Shown here piece by piece: positions 1-10,330 of a stretch of 64,000 nt of DNA. Position 1 is the stretch's first letter. The number at the start of each line of letters is the position of its first letter. This stretch comes from Chitinophagales bacterium. GTDB taxonomy: Bacteria > Bacteroidota > Bacteroidia > Chitinophagales > UBA8649. The stretch lies in NCBI GenBank assembly GCA_020635995.1, contig JACJYS010000004.1, positions 124,001-188,000 of the forward strand, given 5' to 3'. The position numbers were made by a program, and so were the translations under genes. The notes below the pieces were generated by a model that was given only the letters and a program-made list of their open reading frames with translations, made no database searches and had not been told where the DNA came from.

Positions 1-161
1 TTATTAGCAGGAGTTTTTCCTTTTGCATTGGGTAAAATTAGTTTAAGTGCATTGGGCATTTCTGAATTAATTACAAAGAAAATTAACAACAGAAAGATTA
101 TATCCGTTAAAGATGCCATACTAAACGCAGCATTTACTTTATTTCTTTTTTTTAGTTTCAT
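1..161 (-). CDS. exbD: ExbD/TolR-type biopolymer transport protein (partial, C-terminus outside window)
   Basis: The minus strand from 161 reads into the window edge as an open frame of 53 codons. After a short basic start comes FSMASLTDIIFLLLIFFVI, the signature ExbD region: a cytoplasmic tail, then one membrane helix with the proton-pathway aspartate in the SLTDIIF motif. ExbD works with ExbB to turn proton motive force into motion of TonB or a TolA-like partner. It lies 85 bp downstream of exbB on the same strand, the usual order. The start at 161 is the only in-frame ATG close to the motif. The periplasmic domain is cut off by the window edge, so only the N-terminus is seen. Family assignment is firm; the exact partner system is inference. 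Confidence 0.85.
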   Translation of the reverse strand, partial: MKLKKRNKVNAAFSMASLTDIIFLLLIFFVINSEMPNALKLILPNAKGKTPAN

Positions 162-246
162 TTTTCTTGGTCATTTGTCATTAGTCAATGGTCTTTAGTT
201 TATTATATACTTATCACGTCTTATGTCTTACGTCTTAACTTATATC

Positions 247-957
247 TCACTTAGACGGTTCTTGCAACATATCAATAAACTCTGTACTATTGGCTTCCAT
301 TTTAAATATTACTTTATCTACCATAGAAGTTAATAAATTGTACGCTACATAACTAATAATACCTGCTGCCAACCCAAAAGCTGTGGTAAACATAGCTTCG
401 TATAAACCACCAGCTAATTCTCCCGCACCTGTATTTCCTTCTGCCAAATCTTTAAAAGTGGTTATCATACCCGTTACTGTTCCTAAGAAACCCAACATTG
501 GAGCCGCTCCACTTATAGTTGCCAGCACATTCATGCCCTTTTCAAGTCTTGTAACTTCCAAATTCCCTTGATTTTCAATAGTTGCTTGTATATCTTTTAC
601 CGATTTTCCTATACGAGAAACACCTTTGCCTATCATGTGAGCAATAGGAGAGTCCTCTTTTTCGCACCAATCTTTTGCCCCGGCTATATTGCCATTCGCC
701 ACAAAGTCTTTAACTCTGTTCATAAAGTTTTCGTCTATATTACCTGCCTTTTTTATGGCGGTATATCTTTCTATAGTTATATAAACAGTTATAACAGACA
801 AAACAAAAATTAAAGCCATTATAAACAAACCGAAGAAGCCTATTTGCCCCAGCATAGAAAATAAAGAAGAAGTGGTAACTTCTGTAGTGGTAGCTACTGT
901 AGTGGTAGCTACTGTATCTGTGGCAGTTGATGTTATTTGCAAAAATATTGCATTCAT
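247..957 (-). CDS. exbB: MotA/TolQ/ExbB proton channel family protein
   Basis: This 236-residue inner-membrane protein has a membrane helix near residues 35-60, a cytoplasmic domain, and two C-terminal helices around 145-170 and 190-215. The GFLGTVTGMI motif is the hallmark of the MotA/TolQ/ExbB family, which forms the pentameric proton channel that energises TonB-dependent transport or Tol functions. The N-terminus is rich in Thr and Val, a common variable extension in Bacteroidota ExbB. A promoter-like TACATTTG lies upstream on the minus strand at 988-981. The exbD partner follows 85 bp downstream. I cannot tell from sequence whether it serves TonB, gliding or another motor. Confidence 0.9.
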   Translation of the reverse strand: MNAIFLQITSTATDTVATTTVATTTEVTTSSLFSMLGQIGFFGLFIMALIFVLSVITVYITIERYTAIKKAGNIDENFMNRVKDFVANGNIAGAKDWCEKEDSPIAHMIGKGVSRIGKSVKDIQATIENQGNLEVTRLEKGMNVLATISGAAPMLGFLGTVTGMITTFKDLAEGNTGAGELAGGLYEAMFTTAFGLAAGIISYVAYNLLTSMVDKVIFKMEANSTEFIDMLQEPSK

Positions 958-980
958 AAATTCAAAATTTTAATTGGAAA

Positions 981-988
981 CAAATGTA
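981..988 (-). promoter_or_regulatory. Bacteroidota -7 promoter element upstream of exbB
   Basis: The minus strand reads TACATTTG, matching TAnnTTTG, 24 bp before the exbB start. No clear -33 TTG is seen at the expected distance, so this rests on the -7 element and position alone. Confidence 0.5.
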
Positions 989-1149
989 ATAGTTATATAA
1001 CTCCTTTAAAAAGCTATTTATTGCCATTACTTTTTCACTATGTCTAATAATTAATACAAATTAATAAATCAGAAATAGAGAAAACTATATTTAGCTCATT
1101 TATATGTTAATTAAATGCTCAAATGTTGATAAATAAAGTAAAGCTATTC

Positions 1150-1178
1150 TTGTTTAGTAGCTTTATTCCGTATTTTTG
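1150..1178 (+). promoter_or_regulatory. gyrA promoter
   Basis: TTG at 1150-1152 is followed after 18 bp by TATTTTTG at 1171-1178, matching the Bacteroidota sigma-A consensus (TTTG at -33, TAnnTTTG at -7). Transcription should start near 1184, about 20 bp before the gyrA ATG. Confidence 0.65.
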
Positions 1179-1203
1179 CTGTCTTGTAAAATAAATAACA
1201 TTT

Positions 1204-3768
1204 ATGGAGAAAAACGGAAAGATAATTCCTATTAACATTGAAGATGAAATGAAAAGTGCCTACATTGATTATTCAATGTCGGTAATAGTTTCAAGGGCAA
1301 TACCAGACGTAAGAGACGGTATGAAACCGGTGCACCGTAGAGTGCTTTATGGAATGAATGACTTAGGTTTAGCACCTAATAAAGCCTATAAAAAATCTGC
1401 CAGAATAGTGGGAGAGGTGTTGGGTAAATATCACCCACACGGAGATAGCTCTGTTTATGACACTATGGTGCGTATGGCTCAAGATTGGAGTTTGCGTTAT
1501 CCTTTAGTTGACGGACAAGGAAACTTTGGTTCTGTAGATGGCGACCCACCGGCTGCCATGCGTTATACAGAAGCCCGTATGAAAAAGATAACAGAGGAAT
1601 TGTTATCGGATATAGAAAAAGAAACTGTAGATTTTCAACTGAACTTTGACGATTCACTTCAAGAACCTACCGTTTTACCTTCTCGTATTCCACAATTATT
1701 AGTAAATGGAGCATCGGGGATAGCCGTAGGTATGGCTACAAACATTTTGCCACACAACCTAAGCGAAGTAGTGGATGGGATGATAGCTTATATTGCCAAT
1801 AACGATATTACCATAGAAGAATTGCTGCAATATGTAAAAGCTCCGGATTTCCCTACGGGAGGAGTTATTTATGGCTATGATGGCGTTAAAGAAGCATTTG
1901 AAACAGGAAGAGGAAAAATAGTAGTAAGAGGAAAAGCTACTATAGAAACACACGATAATAGTAGAGATAAAATTATTATTAACGAAATTCCATACTTAGT
2001 AAATAAAGCTACCTTAATTCAAAAAATATCTGATTTAGTAAACGAAGGCAAAATAGACGGTATTGCCGATGTAAATGACGAATCGGATAGAGATGGAATG
2101 CGTATAGTAGTTGATTTAAAACGGGATGCTATACCTAATATAGTGTTGAATATGTTGTTTAAACATACGCAGCTACAAACATCTTTTGGTGTAAACAATA
2201 TAGCTTTAGTAGAAGGCAGACCTAAGTTATTAAACCTTAAAGAATTAATTAAGTATTTTATTGAGTTTAGACATGATGTTGTAACAAGAAGAACACAATA
2301 CGAACTTAAAAAGGCAGAAGAAAGAGCTCATATTTTAGAAGGTTTAATTATAGCATCGGATAATATAGATGAAGTAATTAAAATAATTAGAGCATCGGAA
2401 AGCAGAGAAGCTGCACGAGAAAACTTAATGAAACGCTTTGATTTAAGCGAAATTCAAGCTCGTGCCATAGTAGAAATGCGTTTAGGTCAGTTAACAGGCT
2501 TAGAGCAAGATAAACTACGTAGCGAATATGACGAATTAATGAAAACAATAGCTCATTTAAAAGAAATATTAGCCAGCGAGGAAATGCGTTTTGACATTAT
2601 TAAAGCTGAACTGATAGAAGTAAAAGAAAAATATGGCGATGAGCGTAGAACAGATATAGAATTTGCTGCCGGAGATATAGATATTAAAGACTTAATTCCG
2701 GACGAAGCAGTAGTTGTTACCATTTCTCATTTAGGCTATATGAAAAGAACGCCTTTGGCAGAATATAAAACCCAAAATAGAGGCGGAAAAGGCTCAAAAG
2801 GAAGTACCACCAGAGATGAAGATTTTATAGAGCACATGCTTATGGCTACGGCTCATAATTATTTATTATTGTTTACCGAGCAGGGTAGATGCTACTGGAT
2901 GAATGTATATGAAATACCGGAAGGAAGTAAAACATCTAAAGGTAGAGCTATACAAAACTTAATAAATATTCCTTCTGATGATAAAATATTGGCTTTCATA
3001 CCAATAGAAGACTTAAATGATGATGAATTTTTAGATTCTCATTATTTATTATTCGGTACAAAAGAAGGAACGGTTAAGAAAACATCTGTTAGAGATTACT
3101 CAAGAGTAAGAAGCAACGGTGTAAATGCTATTAACATAAAAGAAGGCGATGCTTTAGTGCGTGTAGTATTAACTACTGGCGATAGTGAAGTAGTTTTAGC
3201 TACTAAAAAGGGTAGAGCCGTTCGTTTTGACGAAACAGACGTGCGTGCTATGGGAAGAACAGCCACAGGCGTAAGAGGTGTAAAACTTAACGGGGCAGAC
3301 GATGCTGTTATTGGTATGATTAGCGTAGCTAAAGACGATAAAGAATCTACTGTATTAGTGGTTTCTGAAAATGGCTATGGAAAACGAACACTACTTGACG
3401 AAAAAGATGAAACAACAGGGGAGTGGGAAGCCGTTTACCGTATTACCAAACGTGGTGGTAAAGGTGTAAAAACCATGAATATTACGGATAAAACAGGAAA
3501 TTTAATTGCCATTAGAGAAGTAACTGATAATGACGATTTAATGATTATCAACAAATCCGGAATAGCTATACGTTTAGAATTAGATAGTGTAAGAACAATG
3601 GGAAGAGCTACACAAGGAGTTAAGCTAATTTCATTAAAAGGTTCAGATAGTATAGCTGCTGTTAGCGTTATAAAAGACGGAAAAACAGAGCGAGAAGAAA
3701 GCGAAAATATTGAAAATCAAGACGAAGAAGGAGCAGACGAAAATGCTTCAGAAAGCGGAGAAGAATAA
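1204..3768 (+). CDS. gyrA: DNA gyrase subunit A
   Basis: GyrA cuts and rejoins DNA in the A2B2 gyrase that introduces negative supercoils. At 854 residues it has the usual length. The winged-helix and tower domains occupy roughly residues 1-500, with the catalytic tyrosine Y121 in the AAMRYTE motif. The quinolone-resistance region reads HPHGDSSVYD; S82 and D86 match E. coli S83 and D87, so the classic resistance substitutions are absent. The C-terminal half contains the repeated beta-pinwheel blades and a GyrA-box-like segment rich in Gly and Lys (NRGGKGSKG). The tail is acidic (residues about 830-854). It has its own promoter, and a TPR gene follows 45 bp downstream. Confidence 0.97.
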   Translation: MEKNGKIIPINIEDEMKSAYIDYSMSVIVSRAIPDVRDGMKPVHRRVLYGMNDLGLAPNKAYKKSARIVGEVLGKYHPHGDSSVYDTMVRMAQDWSLRYPLVDGQGNFGSVDGDPPAAMRYTEARMKKITEELLSDIEKETVDFQLNFDDSLQEPTVLPSRIPQLLVNGASGIAVGMATNILPHNLSEVVDGMIAYIANNDITIEELLQYVKAPDFPTGGVIYGYDGVKEAFETGRGKIVVRGKATIETHDNSRDKIIINEIPYLVNKATLIQKISDLVNEGKIDGIADVNDESDRDGMRIVVDLKRDAIPNIVLNMLFKHTQLQTSFGVNNIALVEGRPKLLNLKELIKYFIEFRHDVVTRRTQYELKKAEERAHILEGLIIASDNIDEVIKIIRASESREAARENLMKRFDLSEIQARAIVEMRLGQLTGLEQDKLRSEYDELMKTIAHLKEILASEEMRFDIIKAELIEVKEKYGDERRTDIEFAAGDIDIKDLIPDEAVVVTISHLGYMKRTPLAEYKTQNRGGKGSKGSTTRDEDFIEHMLMATAHNYLLLFTEQGRCYWMNVYEIPEGSKTSKGRAIQNLINIPSDDKILAFIPIEDLNDDEFLDSHYLLFGTKEGTVKKTSVRDYSRVRSNGVNAINIKEGDALVRVVLTTGDSEVVLATKKGRAVRFDETDVRAMGRTATGVRGVKLNGADDAVIGMISVAKDDKESTVLVVSENGYGKRTLLDEKDETTGEWEAVYRITKRGGKGVKTMNITDKTGNLIAIREVTDNDDLMIINKSGIAIRLELDSVRTMGRATQGVKLISLKGSDSIAAVSVIKDGKTEREESENIENQDEEGADENASESGEE

Positions 3769-3813
3769 TTTTGGCAAGTAATTTGAATAATAATCTTAAA
3801 ACAAAATAAAAAA

Positions 3814-4956
3814 ATGAAAAAAACAATTTTAATAATCGGGTTATTGGGCATTGCTTATACGGCTACGTATGCCCAAGCCAGTAAAGTGATGGCAGCTTAC
3901 AATTATTTAGCTGATTATCAAACGTATAAAGATGGAAAAGATTTAGTTTCGGCAAAAGAAGCCATAGATGCGGCTGCGGAAAATGAAACAACATCTTTGC
4001 AAGGAAAAACATGGTATTACAAAGGCATGGTTTATTATATGATGAGTAAAGATTCTTTATTAAACAAAACAAGTAATACCTATTTAGAAGAAGCTCAAAA
4101 AGGTTTTGAAAAAGCATTAAGTATTGACGATAAAAAATTTAAAGACAGAAAAGAAGCTGTAAACTATGTTAAAGCAATAAGTGCAGATGTTTTTAATAGA
4201 GGAGTAGATGCTTATCAAAATCAAGATTATGAGCAAGCTTACAATGATTTTTCTGCTATGAAAAGCTTAAATAAAACACTGAAAGATAATAATGTAGAGC
4301 CTGTAGTACCTACAGAAAAAGTAATGTTAAACATTGCATCTGCGGCAGAAGCAGGAGGTATGACTAAAAAAGCCATAATAGCTTACACAGAAGTATTAGA
4401 AGTAAATGATGATGTAAATACCTACAGATTTTTAGCCAGTTTATATACCAAAGAAGGTAATAAAGAAAAGGCTATGGAAACTTTAGATGCGGCAGCTAAA
4501 AAGTATCCTGAAAACGCTGATGTAGTTATAGACCAATTAAATATTTTTATAACTGACGGAAAATTAGATCAAGCAATTGGAAAAATTGATAAAGCTATAG
4601 AGTTGCAACCAGACAATGATATGTTGTATTTTATAAAAGGAAATGCTTACGATAAAAGTGGCGACATGGACAATGCGATAGTGCAGTATGAAAAAGCTAT
4701 AAAAATTAACCCTAAAAACGATAAAGCATTGTACAATGCCGGAGCTATGTATTTTTTAGGTGCCAACAAATATATAGAGCAAATGAACGCTTTAAGTTAT
4801 AAGCAAGAGAAAGAATATAATGAGCTAAATGAGAAACGCAAAGGAATGTATTTAAAAGCGAAACCTTACTTTGAAAAAGTTTTAGAAATTGCTCCGGATG
4901 ATGATGCCAGCAAAAGAGCATTATTTAAAATAAACTCAGCTTTAGAAACGAAATAG
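3814..4956 (+). CDS. secreted tetratricopeptide repeat protein
   Basis: The 380-residue product begins with a typical Sec signal peptide (basic start, hydrophobic core, cleavage near the AQA at 21-23). The rest is helical TPR: repeats are clearest at residues about 200-310, where segments such as DNAIVQYEKAIKINPKND fit the consensus, with a final repeat near 350. TPR arrays bind protein partners, so a periplasmic or outer-membrane scaffold role is likely, but no specific function can be read. It starts 45 bp after gyrA and is probably transcribed with it; a hairpin terminator follows at 5029-5062. Confidence 0.85.
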   Translation: MKKTILIIGLLGIAYTATYAQASKVMAAYNYLADYQTYKDGKDLVSAKEAIDAAAENETTSLQGKTWYYKGMVYYMMSKDSLLNKTSNTYLEEAQKGFEKALSIDDKKFKDRKEAVNYVKAISADVFNRGVDAYQNQDYEQAYNDFSAMKSLNKTLKDNNVEPVVPTEKVMLNIASAAEAGGMTKKAIIAYTEVLEVNDDVNTYRFLASLYTKEGNKEKAMETLDAAAKKYPENADVVIDQLNIFITDGKLDQAIGKIDKAIELQPDNDMLYFIKGNAYDKSGDMDNAIVQYEKAIKINPKNDKALYNAGAMYFLGANKYIEQMNALSYKQEKEYNELNEKRKGMYLKAKPYFEKVLEIAPDDDASKRALFKINSALETK

Positions 4957-5028
4957 TTTTTCTTTGTGTGCGGTTTTTTCCAGTGGCTTAAAAGCCATTG
5001 TTAAAGCAAAAATAACAAACAAACATAG

Positions 5029-5062
5029 AAAAGGAGTGTGTAGAAATATGCATTCCTTTTTT
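5029..5062 (+). terminator. rho-independent terminator after the TPR gene
   Basis: AAAAGGAGTG at 5029-5038 pairs with CATTCCTTTT at 5051-5060 with one G-T wobble, followed by more T residues. It lies about 70 bp after the TPR stop codon. Confidence 0.7.
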
Positions 5063-5341
5063 GTTTTAAAAAACTCTACTTAACATAATATAAATTATAG
5101 GGTAAATAAATGAAATAATAGCTGTATGCTATTAAATAACTAATAATCAATTAAATAAGCTATATTATTTGAATAAAAATATAAGTTAATAATGGAACCG
5201 AAAGTAAAAAAAAATTATACTTCAACGATACAACTTGTATCTCTTGAAATTTAGAAATTAAATGTTAAAACAATCTATAAAAGTAAAATACAATGTAAAA
5301 TATTTGGATTGAGAAAATATAAAATATAACTTAAAGCTCTG
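5063..5341. other. AT-rich intergenic stretch before the CRISPR locus
   Basis: About 280 bp of very AT-rich DNA between the TPR-gene terminator and the tracrRNA terminator. I see no gene, no convincing promoter and no csn2 or cas4 remnant here. Confidence 0.6.
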
Positions 5342-5420
5342 AAAAAACGAAAGCGACCCGTGAAGGCCGCTTTAAATGTTTTCACAACGGAATAATCCTT
5401 ATTGTGAATTGGTCAAATCG
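5342..5420 (-). ncRNA. tracrRNA of the type II-C CRISPR system
   Basis: Read on the minus strand from about 5420, the sequence starts with an anti-repeat: AAUUCACAAU (5410-5401) pairs with the 5' end of the CRISPR repeat (GUUGUGAAUUG), and AUUUG just upstream pairs with CAAAU further into the repeat, leaving a small internal bulge as in other Cas9 guide duplexes. A short nexus-like hairpin (GGAUUAUUCC) follows, then a strong terminator hairpin with arms AAAGCGGCC and GGGUCGCUUU (5373-5350), then U residues ending near 5342. It is divergent from cas9, whose start is 30 bp away. No lesion is visible, in contrast to cas9. The 5' end is inferred from the promoter, so it is approximate. Confidence 0.85.
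5350..5373 (-). terminator. tracrRNA terminator hairpin
   Basis: Nine base pairs including one G-U close a small loop, followed on the minus strand by CG and six T residues at 5347-5342. It defines the 3' end of the tracrRNA. Confidence 0.8.
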
Positions 5421-5425
5421 TAATG

Positions 5426-5433
5426 CAAATATA
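5426..5433 (-). promoter_or_regulatory. -7 element of the tracrRNA promoter
   Basis: The minus strand reads TATATTTG, a TAnnTTTG match, ending 6 bp before the inferred tracrRNA start. The -33 position would fall inside the first cas9 codons, where the match is weak, so tracrRNA and cas9 initiation regions overlap. Confidence 0.6.
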
Positions 5434-5449
5434 AAATAAAAATTAGAAC

Positions 5450-8400
5450 ATGAAAAAAATATTAGGTTTAGATTTAGGAACTACTTCAATTGGTTGGGCT
5501 TATGTGCATGAAGCTGAAAACGAAAATGAACAATCAGCTATAAATAATATAGGTGTTAGAATTGTTCCTTTAAGTACAGATGAAAAAAATGACTTTGAAA
5601 AAGGAAATCCTATAACTACTAATGCTGACCAGATTATGAGCATGGTCCTTATCCATTAAGACGAATAATTATTGAAATATTCGGAAAATTTTATTGCAAA
5701 AGAAACCAGTTATAAAAGGAAAAGTGCATATAATACGCTAAAGATTAGGATTGTAAAGTATTGAGAAAAAAGCACTCAATGAAAAATTACAGCGTAGTCG
5801 TATAATATAATGAAACTAAAGAGGATTTAAAAGTAGTAGAAAAGATTTAAAAACCACTAATGTATTGCCTATGATGAATTTATAAAAAGAAAAAGCAGGA
5901 ATTAGAGATATAGAAACACGATTTACAACAAAATTGATCAATACAAAAGCAAAGAAAATGTTTCATGACATTATAAAGGCAGAAGACAAAATGAAAATGG
6001 AAGAAAGACATAAAATAACCAATGGTTTGGTAAAACATTTTTTAGTAACTCAAAAGTTGATAAAAGTAACCACGCGTTCACAAAATAAAGGAAGTGATTG
6101 GTCAAATGTACACTAGATGAAAAATTAAGCTTACAAATGCTACAGGAGCATGTTTCTATGAACAAATAAAAAAATAGAAACCGAAATTTAAGCACAATTT
6201 CCAGTTTAGAATACCTTATCAAAAAAAGAAAGATTGATTTATTTGTAAAAAACTAATGAGCTTCAATCTGAACTTAAAAAATAAATTCAGATAAATTATT
6301 TAACAAATGGCAGAAATTCTTTATAACTCAAAAAGATAGGATGAAGTTCAATTTCAATCAATGTTTACTTCATAATTAGAAGTGTATTTGACTACCAAGT
6401 TGATTAAAAAAGAAATTCTTAGGATGTTATGAAAAAACGGTTAAGAGAAATTAAAAAACTAGGTTTAAAATGTATCCTAAAACCTATCCCTATTTCAAGA
6501 ATTTGGAATTTGCAAGATAAAGAACATTAAAGGTTAAAACGAGAACAAATAGTAGAAGGAACCAAAATTTGATAGATGTTACTCTCCCTCTTTATAGATG
6601 AATTGGTAAAAGAAATTTGACTATTTTCAAAATCTTCTATTTGAGAAAAGGAATATTAAACCTAATTGAGGAAAATAAACCTGAAAATGAATAATAATTT
6701 GAAAAAAGATAGTATATTTATAGAATAGAATGATTTTTAAAGAGACACTCTAAAAGGAAATGAAACTTTAACTTACAATTTTTAAAAACGATTGATCAAA
6801 TGATAAAGATAAAATAATAATATTATATTAATCACATAGATGAAGAAAACTAAAAAGAATTACAACGGCTTCAATCTAAAAAAACAAACAAAACTTTTAG
6901 ATTTTGTGTACTTTCAGACGAAAAAGAATCTTATTGGAGTAAAAAATACTACCAATATTGTGCTGTTAAATATTGAAACAACTATAGAACAGGGTAAACA
7001 TGGGAAAAATTAATGTTGATTATATAAACAAACATTAAAGCAGAAGTATCAATGACATTCTAAAAAACAACTAAAAGTTTTATTGTAAAAGATTTGACCA
7101 AATTAAATACTTAAGCAGATATTTGGTTTATGATAAAAACATTCAGAAAAGAATAGAACAAAGATTAGACAATATTAAAAAGAAGTGGCAAATACATTCA
7201 AAAGTACCTAAAACAGCTTAAAAACCCTATGAGACAATAAAAAACGATGTTACAGATGTTTGGAAATTAATATGGCGAAATAGAAGAACCATATTGAAAT
7301 GGAAGAAACTAAAAAAAATAACAGTGAACAATGAAAAAGATAGCTGATGAAACATAACTTAGAGAAAAGAAAGGATTAAATCATTAATTTGCTAATTAAT
7401 AATGAGCTTTGACTAGATATTGATGACAGCCAAACAAACTGATGAATTAAAGATAAATTTGAAATGGAAAACAAAAATTGAAAAATCAAATTTTGAAGTA
7501 AATCCAAACAGAAAGTTACGATATTAAAAAATTTAGAATATGGATAAGAATAACAATCTAATCGAATGGGAAAAAATAAGATAAAAATACAATTATGCAA
7601 GAAATGCTGTCTATATACAGGAAAAATAATATTGAGCAGACTTTTTGATATTAACAATATTTTGAGCATGTATTCCCTGTGCAAATAAACGATAATTTTA
7701 GTAATTTAGTTTTTAATGGCGTAAGAAATAAAATAAAGGCAACAATTAATAACATAAACTTGGTTAGTAAACAGCAAAGATTGAGCATGGGAAAAGAAAG
7801 TAACATTTTTACCTATCAAGAATATGAGATTGGAAAGAAACTTTTAAACGTCAAAAAGCAAAATGAAAAATTTGTTAGCTCTGATCCTGAAGATTTATAG
7901 AAAGACAATTAAGATACGTTACATTATAGAAACATTTGTGGCAAAAAAATGGAATTCTATTTACAGTATTACCTGAATTAAAAAAAATTAGATTGGGGTT
8001 TAAATAGCGTGTGAAAGAAATTTTAAACCCTTGATGATGACAAAATCACCAATATCTATATTGTTAAAGAAACTGACAATCATGGTAAATCCAACTTCTC
8101 AGTTTAAGGAAAGAAAATGAAAATTCAAACACCAAAACGAATAGACCACGACATCATGCATTAGATGCTTTAATACTGGCAGCTACACAAGGGAACATAT
8201 TGTTATTTGAATACATTGAATGGAGATACTGAAGATGAAATAAAAAAAATAAAAACAATCTATTCAGTAAAAGGTAAAATAAGAAATATTTTAATCACCA
8301 TAATAATTTTACTAAAGATACCAAAAATGAATTTAGAAAATTAATTTAGCAAAACCAAAAGATATTTAAATAAACCGAAAACATATAAATTAGAGTTAAA

Positions 8401-9417
8401 AAAGTCTAAAGAACAAAAAAGCAACAATATGAAATCAAGTTTAAAAACTAAGGTATTATTATAAAGAATTTATGATGAAAAATATTGTTAAAGCAATGAA
8501 ATTATAGAACGAATATTAGTTCAAAATCAACAATGAGATGTCTAAATAAAGAAGCAGTAATTATTAAAAACATATAATGAAAGAATAGGATTCAATACAT
8601 GAAAAAGAACAAAAGAAATAAAATATTTGAAAATGGCACATTAACAGATTTATCTGGCAAAAGTATAATTATATTAGAAGAATTTAAGATATGCTACGAA
8701 AAGAGTAACTCTTGATAAATCATTTGATCACAAAAAATTGACAAAATACATGTTAAATGGAAAGTTTTGGGAAAATTGCTTCAGAAATTTAGATGATTTT
8801 AAGATTTTTAAAAAGAAAAAAAAAAAGAATTAATGCAAAGAGAATTAAAAATTGTTTCCAAATTTAACTGAAGATGAAATAGAAATAATTTAGATGTAGA
8901 TAAAAGAAGTTTTCAGTTCTGAGTTTCAAGGAGAACTTATAATCTTGCTAGCAGGTCAATTACTAAAGTAAAATATGAAAAAGGATAGAAACAACAAAAT
9001 TTGGGCAGTATGTAGAAGTAGATCCAAATTTATTTTGTAATGGTTTGAAACCAACAACATGAAAAAAGAATAATTTTTATTACTGATAAGTAATGAACTG
9101 TATTTCAAGGAAAAAGATTATACAAGATAGAAATTGGATTTGATAAAATAATTCTTTTGCAGTGATTAGTCTATTTAACAGATGACAAATGAAATAAAAG
9201 AAATTGATTGGGATGTAAAAGATTTTGATTAACGAAAATTGGTAGATTTTAAAAAACAATTTATTTCTAAAAGAGTGTTGCCGATTTAACATCATACGAT
9301 TCAAAGTTAAATGTGTATTGGTACAAATTATCAAAGTTTGATGATGAAAGTAACAATGCAGATGTTTGAATGAAATTAGATGGATCTATAGGAAAATTTC
9401 TAAAGCATAAGCAATGA
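5450..9417 (+). pseudogene. cas9: type II-C Cas9, disrupted by many frameshifts and stops
   Basis: Cas9 is the crRNA:tracrRNA-guided DNA nuclease. The first 60 codons are clean: RuvC-I reads LGLDLGTTSIGWA with catalytic Asp8, then an ITTNAD segment. The frame stops at 5657-5659. Homology then continues in pieces in all three plus frames: GPYPLR near 5650, SSLEYLI near 6200, RuvC-II-like IEM..KKNNSE near 7290-7330, HNH with CLYTGK near 7600 and EHVFP near 7665, RuvC-III HHALDALIL at 8152-8178, and C-terminal pieces VEVDPN near 9020 and GSIGKFLKHK before the stop. The Arg-rich bridge helix expected after ITTNAD is not visible, suggesting a further deletion of perhaps 60-80 residues. The TGA at 9415-9417 overlaps the cas1 ATG. 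No full-length Cas9 can be made from this sequence as written. Confidence 0.9.
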
Positions 9418-10330
9418 TAAACGCACTATTTTGTAGGTAATCCATGTAGTTTAAGTACTAAAACGAACAGTTGGTATTCAAATACAACCATGTAAAAGGA
9501 ATGGAAGATATGCCCAATAAAACTGTGCCTATAGAAGATATTGCCATGCTTTTATTAGAACATGACCAAATAAACATCACTCATCCCCTACTCAATAAAT
9601 TAATTGAAAATAATGAGCAGTTGTTTGTTGCAATAAACAAAAACACCCAAGCGGTATGATGCTTAATTTAGATGGGCATTCTGTACAAAGCGAACGTTTT
9701 AAAGCACAAATAGAGGCAAGTGAACCACTAAAAAAGCAATTATGGCAACAAACTATTATAGCTAAAATTCAAAATCAGCGTGCCTTATTAAATAATTGGA
9801 ATGTGGAAACCGCTTATTTAGATAATTTAATTAGAACCGTACGTTCAGGCGATACAGATAATAATGAAGCCAAAGCAGCAGTATATTATTGGCAACGATT
9901 ATTTCCACCCTCTTGGAATTTTTTTAGAAAAAGAGAAGGAGCACCACCCAATAATTTATTGAATTACGGCTATGCAATTATTAGGGCATCAATGGCTCGT
10001 AGTTTAGTAGGGAGTGGCTTACTACCCACTTTTGGCATTTTTCATAGAAACAGATATAATGCCTATTGTTTAGCAGATGATATTATGGAACCCTATCGCC
10101 CATATATTGATAGTATAGTAAGGGAAATAATCCATTCAACTTCTCACATAAAAGAATTAAATACAGAATTAAAAGTTAAACTCCTTAATTCTTTAAGTAT
10201 GGATGTGATAATTGACAATAAAAAAAGCCCCTTGTTAGTAGCCATGCAAAGAACAACCGCTTCCTTAGCCTCTTGTTATTTAGGCGAGCAAAGAAAACTG
10301 CTATACCCTACCCTTTTATATAATGAATAG
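9414..10330 (+). pseudogene. cas1: Cas1 integrase, 5' part frameshifted, 3' part intact
   Basis: Cas1 is the CRISPR adaptation integrase. Its ATG at 9414 overlaps the cas9 stop. The first 20 or so codons (Cas1 start KRTL...NPCSLS) are broken by several apparent single-base losses. From about 9470 the frame reads NEQLVFKYN to NTQAV and stops at 9657-9659; homology resumes at once in another frame (MMLNLDGHSVQSERF) and runs uninterrupted for 224 codons to the stop at 10330. In that intact part sit the catalytic Glu in NNEAKAAVYYW, the NLLNYGYAIIRA motif and the His of GIFHRNRYNAY with following acidic residues. Length and motifs match type II-C Cas1. Without its beta-sandwich N-terminus the intact fragment should not work. 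Confidence 0.88.

Noticed and set aside
5063..5341. csn2 or cas4 gene beside cas9
   Set aside because: No frame or motif; a type II-C locus has only cas9, cas1 and cas2, which fits.
7376..7684. Open frame on the minus strand inside cas9 (102 codons)
   Set aside because: Low-complexity Leu/Ile/Phe-rich translation opposite AT-rich Cas9 sequence; no start signal or homology. Antisense shadow.
9080..9334. Minus-strand frame opposite the cas9 3' end
   Set aside because: Same reason: shadow of AT-rich Cas9 coding sequence; C-terminal Cas9 homology is on the plus strand.
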